From a virus: a stretch of 64,000 bases of DNA. The notes under the pieces were generated by a model, which did no database searches, had not been told where the DNA came from, and worked only from the letters and a program-made list of their open reading frames with translations. Shown piece after piece: positions 7,940 to 14,365 of this stretch. The stretch covers positions 62,001 to 126,000 of IMG/VR virus record IMGVR_UViG_3300032053_005343; one strand, written 5' to 3'. The first letter of the stretch is position 1. Every line of letters starts with the position of its first letter. A program made the translations under genes and the position numbers.

Positions 7940-8832
7940 TTTGTTTTCCTAGAAAGCGTATTTCCGGTGGGTCCGATAAATTTTTGTAAATTAAATTTTT
8001 CTAGTATTAAATTGAAAAAATAATTTGCTTTTTCATTTTTAAGTTTTTCATAATTTTCAGATGAATTTTTTCTAGTATGGGAATGATCTACTTTAACTCT
8101 ATCGCAATAAGCAATTTTTATTTTGTTAAAAGCTCTTAAAAAGAATACGCTATGTTCAACCACTTTAAATTCATCGTCCCACGCACCGAACTTTTTAATT
8201 GCCTCTGTTTTGCCCATCCAAAACGACAGGGTTATATCAAATAATGGACATCCATACTCATTTCCCTTGTTCTTTTTCTCGAAATGTACTATTCCATTTT
8301 TAAATTCTTCCTCGTTAAGACAAGCCTCGTAATGGGGAAATCCTTGCACATCCCCTCCAACCAAATCTATACTTGAACTTTCTAATATATCTAACCATAT
8401 TTCCAGTTGTGTTTTTTCTGTAAAAATAAAATCATCGTCCAAGACAACAACATACGGAGTTTTGACCGCAAATAATGCCCGATTTTTTCCATAAGAAATT
8501 CCAGTATTAAATGGTAACACGATACGAGAAAAGTTTTTTCTTGAAATTGAGAATATTTCTCTACTATCATCAGCAACAATAATTTTAATATTTGGGTAAA
8601 ATTGATCAATACTTTTAATAAGTCTATCTAAACACAACGGTCTTTCAAAAGCTTTAATTATAAGTGTAACATCGTCTAATGACCCACGCAATTTAACAAG
8701 TTCCTGTGGGGGTAATGGTGGTTGTAATGGTTGCGGTGGAAGCAATGGTTCTGGCAAAGGTAATATTTTAGGATTTTCCTGTGAGATGTCACCAGCTTCT
8801 CTTCTTTTTCTTTTTTCTTCTCTACTAAGCAT
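7936..8832 (-). CDS. GT12/B4GALNT-like glycosyltransferase with proline-rich N-terminus
   Basis: 298 residues. The first 45 are charged then proline-rich (PLPEPLLPPQPLQPPLPP), probably disordered. From DDVTLIIKAFERPLCLDRLI a GT-A fold follows: IIVADDS, PFNTGISYGKNRALF, VVLDDDFIF (the DxD metal site), FWMGKTEAIKKFGAWDDEF and a C-terminal VDHSHTR. This pattern resembles beta-1,4-N-acetylgalactosaminyltransferases of family GT12. Overlaps the next gene upstream by 8 bases. Confidence 0.78.
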   Translation of the reverse strand: MLSREEKRKRREAGDISQENPKILPLPEPLLPPQPLQPPLPPQELVKLRGSLDDVTLIIKAFERPLCLDRLIKSIDQFYPNIKIIVADDSREIFSISRKNFSRIVLPFNTGISYGKNRALFAVKTPYVVVLDDDFIFTEKTQLEIWLDILESSSIDLVGGDVQGFPHYEACLNEEEFKNGIVHFEKKNKGNEYGCPLFDITLSFWMGKTEAIKKFGAWDDEFKVVEHSVFFLRAFNKIKIAYCDRVKVDHSHTRKNSSENYEKLKNEKANYFFNLILEKFNLQKFIGPTGNTLSRKTK

Positions 8833-10024
8833 GTTTTTCCCTTATAAATAAAACCGCAGCCCTTTTTCCATTACAATAATCGTCCTCTGCTCTCATAACA
8901 GAAGAGCATGACGAAGATGGTGTTAGTTGGTGGGCTTTAAATCCGCTGTTTTCGAATTTCTTGATAATATGATTTATATCCGGTAGTTTTAGATTTAGAT
9001 GTGTATCAATGTTGCCAAAAAATATATCTGTTCTAGGTTTGAATACATTTGTACCAATCTTAGTATCTATTAAAACCGCTTCTGTGCTAGACTCGATGAG
9101 TTTATCAATAAGAAAATCGTGATCTTCTATGTGATGTAAAATTCCTGCGCAAATCACAAAATTAAACTTTCTTTCCGACATAGTTTTTTGCCAAAAGACA
9201 GGATCAAGAATGTCACAATTAACAAATTCATAATTGTCTTCTGGTAAGAACTGATTAGAACTCCAATATAGGAGACCCTGAAGAATATATTTATTTCTTC
9301 CTTCTAGTGCGGTTAAACTTTTTGCACCATATCTTACGTATCTAGAACCCCAATAAGAAACATTAGATCCAACGTCTAATATGCTTTTACCTTTGAAGTC
9401 ATATTTATCTACTACTTGGTCAACCAGTAAGTTCTCCCTGTATTTGTTTCTTACGGATAATTCTTGTGGAGATCGAGAAGTTCCAATGCCTGGAACAACT
9501 GTTTCCCCGCCTATTTCTAGTGGGTAATACCATGGATTGAGCATATTAATAACATGATTTACATTTTTAACCCTCTTTTTTATTTCTGTAGAAGAGACGC
9601 CCTTGTAATATGGTAATGTAACGATCCTTGTGGTAGATGGAATACTGGATTTAACAACATGTCTAAGCTCTTCGTCATGAGATTCACTTTCTGCGACAAC
9701 ATCTGGTTTTATATGTAATATGTTGTTAACAGGAGAGTATGTGTCTTGGCAAACTACCAAATCGACATATTTTATGGATTCTATTACCCTAACTCTTTCG
9801 TCCATTGACATAATCGGAGGATTCTTTCTCTCCATTATTGCTTCGTCTGTTAAAACCCCAACAACCAATATGTCTCCCAAAGCTTTAGCATTTTTTAAAT
9901 GAAGCACATGTCCATAATGAACTATGTCTCCACAAACATACGCATAGACTACTACAGGAGCGGTTTGTTCCTTAAGCACTTCGGATTTCTCGCACAATGC
10001 CATTGAGTTACTGGGATTTTCCAT
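8825..10024 (-). CDS. Cytidylyltransferase fused to SAM-dependent methyltransferase
   Basis: 399 residues, two domains. Residues about 24-155 are a TagD/choline-phosphate-type cytidylyltransferase: DIVHYGHVLHLKNAK contains the HxGH site (36-39), MSMDERVRVIES follows, and VSSTEIKKRV is the ISSTxIK-like motif. Residues about 205-330 are a class I methyltransferase, with ILDVGSNVSYWG (motif I, from 215), ALEGR (motif II acidic) and FVICAGILHHIED. It overlaps the LicD-like gene by 73 bases if the ATG at 10024 is used (GAGG upstream); a later start is possible. With LicD it suggests CDP-activated choline or polyol transfer. Confidence 0.82.
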   Translation of the reverse strand: MENPSNSMALCEKSEVLKEQTAPVVVYAYVCGDIVHYGHVLHLKNAKALGDILVVGVLTDEAIMERKNPPIMSMDERVRVIESIKYVDLVVCQDTYSPVNNILHIKPDVVAESESHDEELRHVVKSSIPSTTRIVTLPYYKGVSSTEIKKRVKNVNHVINMLNPWYYPLEIGGETVVPGIGTSRSPQELSVRNKYRENLLVDQVVDKYDFKGKSILDVGSNVSYWGSRYVRYGAKSLTALEGRNKYILQGLLYWSSNQFLPEDNYEFVNCDILDPVFWQKTMSERKFNFVICAGILHHIEDHDFLIDKLIESSTEAVLIDTKIGTNVFKPRTDIFFGNIDTHLNLKLPDINHIIKKFENSGFKAHQLTPSSSCSSVMRAEDDYCNGKRAAVLFIREKHA

Positions 10025-10524
10025 TCCCCATATTGTTCCTCAAGATATTTTTCTATTTGTTTTACTACGTTAACTTTTACGCCCTTAAATTCGACTTTTT
10101 CAAATTCGTCAAAAAGATCTTTGGAATAACAATAATATAATATTCCAGGATTCCAGACTCCGTGCCAGAGACAATTTATCCCTTCGAAGAAAAAAAACCA
10201 TTCAATTTTAACTTCGTTTCTGACAAAAGAAATTTCTAAACCGTCGTTCCTATTTCCAAGAATATGGGCGAGTTGAAAGCCCCTGCCTTTCATCTTGTCT
10301 ATAAGTTCTTGTTGTTTTAATTCACTCAAATCAGAGATATTGGCCCCAAGGTCAATGTCATCGTCATGAGATATGAAATCTTTGTCTCTATAATAACCTA
10401 AACACGTACCGCAATGAAGCCATGTAAATAAACCAATTTCATTGCATACCTCATACGCTTCTTTTAAATTTGCTATAGCATTTTTTACAACATCTGGCGA
10501 AGATCCAAACAAAGGAGCGACCAT
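9952..10524 (-). CDS. LicD-family phosphotransferase
   Basis: 190 residues from the ATG at 10524, chosen because AAGGAG lies 7 bases upstream; earlier in-frame starts would overlap the zinc-protein gene. LHCGTCLGYYRDKDFISHDD and DDDID are the nucleotidyltransferase-fold signature of LicD/fukutin proteins, which transfer phosphocholine or polyol-phosphates from CDP donors to glycans. HGVWNPGILYYCYSKDLFDE and LEEQYGEWKIP are also typical. Adjacent cytidylyltransferase-methyltransferase supports a shared pathway. Confidence 0.82.
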   Translation of the reverse strand: MVAPLFGSSPDVVKNAIANLKEAYEVCNEIGLFTWLHCGTCLGYYRDKDFISHDDDIDLGANISDLSELKQQELIDKMKGRGFQLAHILGNRNDGLEISFVRNEVKIEWFFFFEGINCLWHGVWNPGILYYCYSKDLFDEFEKVEFKGVKVNVVKQIEKYLEEQYGEWKIPVTQWHCARNPKCLRNKPLL

Positions 10525-10525
10525 A

Positions 10526-10804
10526 TTAAATCTCCTTGTCTTGTCCATTATTTTCTTTACATTCATCACATTGATATTTTTCTATTTCGAACTCTTCATT
10601 ACAATTTTTGCATTTCACATCTATTGGATATAGATATGACGCCGCACTCACTGCATCGGGATCGTCCAAGTCTTCTAGTATAGCTTGTTCTTCTTCTGGG
10701 TCTATTTCCTCATTGATTAGTCTTAAAAAATTATCTTCTCCACATTCATTACAAATCCACATCGCTGCTGGTATTAGTTCCACCGTTTCTTTTCTTTTTT
10801 TCAT
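10526..10804 (-). CDS. Small zinc-ribbon protein, acidic
   Basis: 92 residues with three CxxC knuckles (CNEC, CKNC, CDEC) flanking a very acidic middle (DPEEEQAILEDLDDPD). Probably binds zinc. No family recognised. Lies just upstream of the LicD-like gene. Confidence 0.6.
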   Translation of the reverse strand: MKKRKETVELIPAAMWICNECGEDNFLRLINEEIDPEEEQAILEDLDDPDAVSAASYLYPIDVKCKNCNEEFEIEKYQCDECKENNGQDKEI

Positions 10805-10816
10805 TTATATCTCCTG

Positions 10817-11344
10817 TTAAACTTTTATATGTTTCCATGTTCTTTCTTTTTTTATATCACAAATAGTTTGTGGCGATAGATTAAACTTGTGTGCGATTTG
10901 ATTTTGTGTTAATATTTTTTCTTTAATTAATATTTTAATTTCTTTAATTTGTAATTCATTTGATTTTGCCATTCCGCTTTTAGATCCTTTGTTGTCCGGT
11001 AATACCATGGTGCCATGCGAAATTTTATCTAACGCATTTTCTGATCTTGTTGCATATTTTAAATTATTTATATTGTTGTTTAATTTATTGCCGTCAATAT
11101 GACATCCCTCCATTCCTTTTGGACATGGACCCTTGAATGCAAGAAGAATTATTCTGTGTAATAAAATTCTTTTGCGTTTGCCATTTTTTATTAGGGATAT
11201 TCTAATATAACCACTGACTATATCATTTTTTCTTAATACTCTTTCCTTTTTACAACATATCCCTATCAATCTTTTAACTTCGCCACCACTGGAAGCTTGA
11301 TAAAAGCCTTCATATCCAGCAAAATCTTTCCACACTTCTTTCAT
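10817..11344 (-). CDS. NUMOD4/HNH homing endonuclease
   Basis: 175 residues from the ATG at 11344, which forms an ATGA overlap with the glycosyltransferase stop; a GTG 15 bases earlier is less likely. NUMOD4 (EVWKDFAGYEGFYQASSGG), HNH core (GCHIDGNKLNNNINNLKY, RSENALDKISHGT) and C-terminal HTH (QIAHKFNLSPQTICDIK). HIDGN replaces HLDGN; otherwise canonical. Confidence 0.85.
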   Translation of the reverse strand: MKEVWKDFAGYEGFYQASSGGEVKRLIGICCKKERVLRKNDIVSGYIRISLIKNGKRKRILLHRIILLAFKGPCPKGMEGCHIDGNKLNNNINNLKYATRSENALDKISHGTMVLPDNKGSKSGMAKSNELQIKEIKILIKEKILTQNQIAHKFNLSPQTICDIKKERTWKHIKV

Positions 11345-12120
11345 ATGCCGTTTCCCCACTCTCGATTCTTGTTAGCATCTATTTGTAAATTTTCTTTTAA
11401 TTTTTTATATATTTTTTCATTATCAATTATTGTTTTGTGGAAACTCCTTATTACGGGGTGGTTAATATGATATGTTATTACACTATCATCTATAATTATT
11501 TTTACACCACTTTTTTTTATTCTATCTAAAAGATTGACATCTTCGTAACCATACCCGTCTTGAAATTCTTCCTCATATCCTTTCATCTCTTTTAATCTTT
11601 GTGTTCTTATAGTCACACAATTATGGAAGCCTTCATAATTTTTTGGAGTTACTTTCCATTGTCTCAATACCGGGAATTGTTTTAAATCAACTAATGGATT
11701 ATCAATTATTTGTTGTGTTTCTTGTGGACAAAGTTCAATCATACCTCCGGGACGATACACAATATTATCTAAATCTATTATTTTTGATATAATATCATTT
11801 TCAATAATAATTTCTGGATCTTTTGTACACAGCCATTTTGACATACATCGTTTGATAACGAAGTTCCTGATTAGGCACCCATTTCTTTCGTTCGCTGGAT
11901 TTCTATCAAACGTAAAATATCTAAGATTAAACTCTTTTTCTAAATCTTCCATTGGTTCGTGAGGTCCATCATTTACAATTAGCCACAAATATTTATCATC
12001 AGACACAGATGTTTTAAATCTTCGGAGAGTGGGAACCAATAGATGCTTACGAGAAAAATTGGGTACAAAAATTATAAGCTCCCTATTTGTTATAGACCAG
12101 TCAAATTGTTTATGATTCAT
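11341..12120 (-). CDS. GT-A fold glycosyltransferase (GT2-like), paralog 3
   Basis: 259 residues. Colinear with the 5688 and 7172 genes but more divergent: LIIFVPNFSRKHLLVPTLRR, LIVNDGPHEPMEDL, FDRNPANERNGCLIRNFVIK, and MKGYEEEFQDGYGYEDVNLL carrying the acidic catalytic motif. Ends in REWGNGI. Probably a member of one glycan-assembly set with the two paralogs. Confidence 0.8.
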   Translation of the reverse strand: MNHKQFDWSITNRELIIFVPNFSRKHLLVPTLRRFKTSVSDDKYLWLIVNDGPHEPMEDLEKEFNLRYFTFDRNPANERNGCLIRNFVIKRCMSKWLCTKDPEIIIENDIISKIIDLDNIVYRPGGMIELCPQETQQIIDNPLVDLKQFPVLRQWKVTPKNYEGFHNCVTIRTQRLKEMKGYEEEFQDGYGYEDVNLLDRIKKSGVKIIIDDSVITYHINHPVIRSFHKTIIDNEKIYKKLKENLQIDANKNREWGNGI

Positions 12121-12667
12121 TTTTAATATATCCCCATCTTTTGCCAGTATTAATGTTACTTATTTCTGATTGGCCTATCTTAAATATTTGACCAATTTCT
12201 TTTTGTGATAATTCGTCTTGTTTTAATAATTGTTTTATAATACGAATTATCCAATTATTTAATTTTGCTTTTCCATGAAGTTCTCCTCTATTATTTGGTT
12301 TAAGCCAATTAAAATTACCATGTTTTGTCCTGTCTTTCATATTGTTGGAATGAGTCCCCCAACAAAGATTGTCTAATTTATTGTTTCTTGGATTCCCATC
12401 CAAATGTCTACATTCCATTCCCGAAGGACATGTGCCGATAAATGTTTCCAAAACGAGGGTGTGAATTAAATAAAATTTCTTTTTCTTATTTTTGTATAAA
12501 CAAACGGATAAATATCCATCCCTATGTTTACCTGGATTTAAAATCCTTTTTTCTGTACCATTCCATTTAATTAAACTTCTAATAGAACCAAAGATAGATG
12601 CCTGATAAAGCCCTTTATATCCCGGAATATTTTTCCAAATTTCAATATTATTTTGATTTGGTAACAT
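12110..12667 (-). CDS. NUMOD4/HNH homing endonuclease
   Basis: 185 residues: NUMOD4 (EIWKNIPGYKGLYQASIFG), a basic linker, HNH core (ECRHLDGNPRNNKLDNLCW, HSNNMKDRTKHG) and C-terminal HTH (QKEIGQIFKIGQSEISNI). Overlaps the glycosyltransferase start by 11 bases and the upstream cysteine-rich gene by 20. Confidence 0.86.
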   Translation of the reverse strand: MLPNQNNIEIWKNIPGYKGLYQASIFGSIRSLIKWNGTEKRILNPGKHRDGYLSVCLYKNKKKKFYLIHTLVLETFIGTCPSGMECRHLDGNPRNNKLDNLCWGTHSNNMKDRTKHGNFNWLKPNNRGELHGKAKLNNWIIRIIKQLLKQDELSQKEIGQIFKIGQSEISNINTGKRWGYIKNES

Positions 12668-13055
12668 ATTTTATTATTTTCCTAACTTCTACTTTTCTTG
12701 TTAAATTTTGTTTTTCTTGAAAACATGAATCACAAATGCTGCCCTGAATTCTATAATCTTGCCTACTTAACATGTCCTCTAATTGATCAAATTTGCTTCC
12801 AAACCCAAAATGAATTTCGATCGTTCCACCCTCTAGGTTCGGCAATACTCCTTCTTCATCATTTCCCGCATATCCATCTGTATAAATTGGTATTTCTTTT
12901 TCACAGCAAATACAAATCCATTTCCATTTTTTATTTATTTTACAAATACATTTTTCGGGAATTTTTCGACACCCATTACACAAACCCTCTGTGCTATCTT
13001 GGTGCGGACAACAAACGTTTGATTCGCATCCACACGAATTATATTGCTTTTTCAT
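12648..13055 (-). CDS. Cysteine-rich zinc-binding protein
   Basis: 135 residues. Many cysteines: CGCESNVCCPH, CNGCRKIPEKCIC, CICCEKEIP, and a late CDSC. The middle (GGTIEIHFGFGSKFDQLED) looks like a small beta domain, and the order zinc knuckle, beta strand, CDxC recalls phage and bacterial 'treble clef' proteins that sense or bind nucleic acids. Family not recognised. Overlaps the MazG-like gene by one base. Confidence 0.55.
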   Translation of the reverse strand: MKKQYNSCGCESNVCCPHQDSTEGLCNGCRKIPEKCICKINKKWKWICICCEKEIPIYTDGYAGNDEEGVLPNLEGGTIEIHFGFGSKFDQLEDMLSRQDYRIQGSICDSCFQEKQNLTRKVEVRKIIKYVTKSK

Positions 13056-13429
13056 TATTTGTTCCTTTGTTTATCTATTTCTTTTACTATGTTTGGTAAA
13101 CTAAAATTTTCACCTTTTATTGGTTTGTTGGTTGGACCAATGGGTGAATCTTTACTCATATTAGAGCGATGTATTTCTTCGAACATGGGTTCTATGTCTA
13201 TTCCCATACAAACACACATACCAAAAGTTACATACAATAAATCGCCTATTCCATCGCATATACCAATCAAATCACTGTTTTTTGACGCACAAATAATCTC
13301 GTTTAATTCTTCTTGTAAAAAATCCAGTCTGAATTTTAATAGTTCTGGTTGTAATATAGATGGAGAATAACCAATACTATGATTATATTTTTTATGAAAA
13401 TCTTGAACCATTTGTTGCATTTTATTCAT
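13055..13429 (-). CDS. MazG/HisE-like NTP pyrophosphohydrolase
   Basis: 124 residues, all-alpha. LRLDFLQEELNEI-type helix (residues about 34-46, here FRLDFLQEELNEII) with the ExxE metal-binding pattern, then DGIGDLLYVTFGMCVCMGI carrying the second acidic motif. These hydrolyse NTP or dNTP to NMP and pyrophosphate, cleaning the nucleotide pool or lowering alarmones. Overlaps the kinase-like gene by 8 bases. Confidence 0.72.
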   Translation of the reverse strand: MNKMQQMVQDFHKKYNHSIGYSPSILQPELLKFRLDFLQEELNEIICASKNSDLIGICDGIGDLLYVTFGMCVCMGIDIEPMFEEIHRSNMSKDSPIGPTNKPIKGENFSLPNIVKEIDKQRNK

Positions 13430-13883
13430 AAATTATATCATCGAACCCTTCCGACATCTCCGGTTTTTCCATTTGCTTATAAAGATTCACAAGAATATTC
13501 TCCGGAACCTTGTTTTCTTTTCTTTGTTCATTATTTTTTAAACAAAATTCTAGAGATTTATTAAAACTAAGAGCTATAACTTTAAATCCAAGTTTTTTAC
13601 CAAAGTCAATCCAATATTCTCTACTTTTCTTATTAATGAACCATTTACTCTCGTCAATTATTATACTAAGATTTGGATTTTTAGATAGGGCAAAAATAAT
13701 ATGTCCTATAATTTGTTTTAAATACTCTTCTTTTGAGTCGTTATATTGTTCTTTATAAAACGCTAATCTAAAATCATCTACCGAAAGAACCACAATATTT
13801 TTTTCTCTTTCTGCTATTTTTCTGCATGTTGTAGTTTTCTTAGATGCAGGAGGAGCGATGGTTAAATAAAAATACCTATTCAT
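13422..13883 (-). CDS. Polynucleotide kinase-like P-loop protein with altered Walker A
   Basis: 153 residues resembling the AAA_33/T4 Pnk kinase domain: LTIAPPASKKTTTCRKIA at the P-loop position, VVLSVDDFRLAFY (DxxR-like), LSIIIDESKWFINKKSREYWI (Walker B-like region) and a basic lid. The loop reads APPASKKT where family members have GxPGSGKS; the catalytic Lys and Thr remain but two glycines are replaced, so activity is uncertain. The C-terminus overlaps the MazG-like gene. Confidence 0.6.
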   Translation of the reverse strand: MNRYFYLTIAPPASKKTTTCRKIAEREKNIVVLSVDDFRLAFYKEQYNDSKEEYLKQIIGHIIFALSKNPNLSIIIDESKWFINKKSREYWIDFGKKLGFKVIALSFNKSLEFCLKNNEQRKENKVPENILVNLYKQMEKPEMSEGFDDIIYE

Positions 13884-13885
13884 AA

Positions 13886-14365
13886 TTAATTATCTTTCCA
13901 CGTTTTATGCAATTTAATACAAGCTTCCAATAATCTATTAATTATTCTAATTTTCCATTCGTTTAATTTTGCATTATTATTTTTTGATCCCTTTTGATTC
14001 TCTTGTAGTGGTGGTGGTTTAAATGTACCATGTTTAATTTTATCGTTTTCATTACTCTTGTGAAAATCCCACCTTAAATTTTCTATTAAATAATTTTTTG
14101 GATTACCATTATTGTGACAAGCCTCCATCCCTTTAGGTCGCTGGCCAACAAAATACTCTAAAACTAAACGGTGAATTCTTATTAGTTTATGTTTACCATT
14201 TTTATATAAATTGACAAATGGATATCTAGCTTTGATATGAATTTTTAATATTTTGTTAGAAATATTCCCATATCTATTAAATAATCTTTTTATTCTATAC
14301 AAATTAGAAAATTGATATATTCTTTCAAAGCCAATAATATCTTTCCAGACTTCAATATTATTCAT
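13886..14365 (-). CDS. NUMOD4/HNH homing endonuclease with shortened C-terminus
   Basis: 159 residues: NUMOD4 (EVWKDIIGFERIYQFSNLY), HNH core (ACHNNGNPKNYLIENLRW, NENDKIKHGT), then KLNEWKIRIINRLLEACIKL and directly HKTWKDN. The family's recognition helix-turn-helix is missing about 15 residues, as if internally deleted, and the HNH His-Leu-Asp is now HNN. Its ATG overlaps the stop of the truncated polymerase gene by 8 bases. It may be the element that once split the polymerase gene but is probably decaying. Confidence 0.78.
   Translation of the reverse strand: MNNIEVWKDIIGFERIYQFSNLYRIKRLFNRYGNISNKILKIHIKARYPFVNLYKNGKHKLIRIHRLVLEYFVGQRPKGMEACHNNGNPKNYLIENLRWDFHKSNENDKIKHGTFKPPPLQENQKGSKNNNAKLNEWKIRIINRLLEACIKLHKTWKDN

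Noticed and set aside
8391-8609. 72-codon minus-strand frame inside the GT12-like gene
   Set aside because: Shadow frame of a glycosyltransferase with clear motifs; no own start signal or family.
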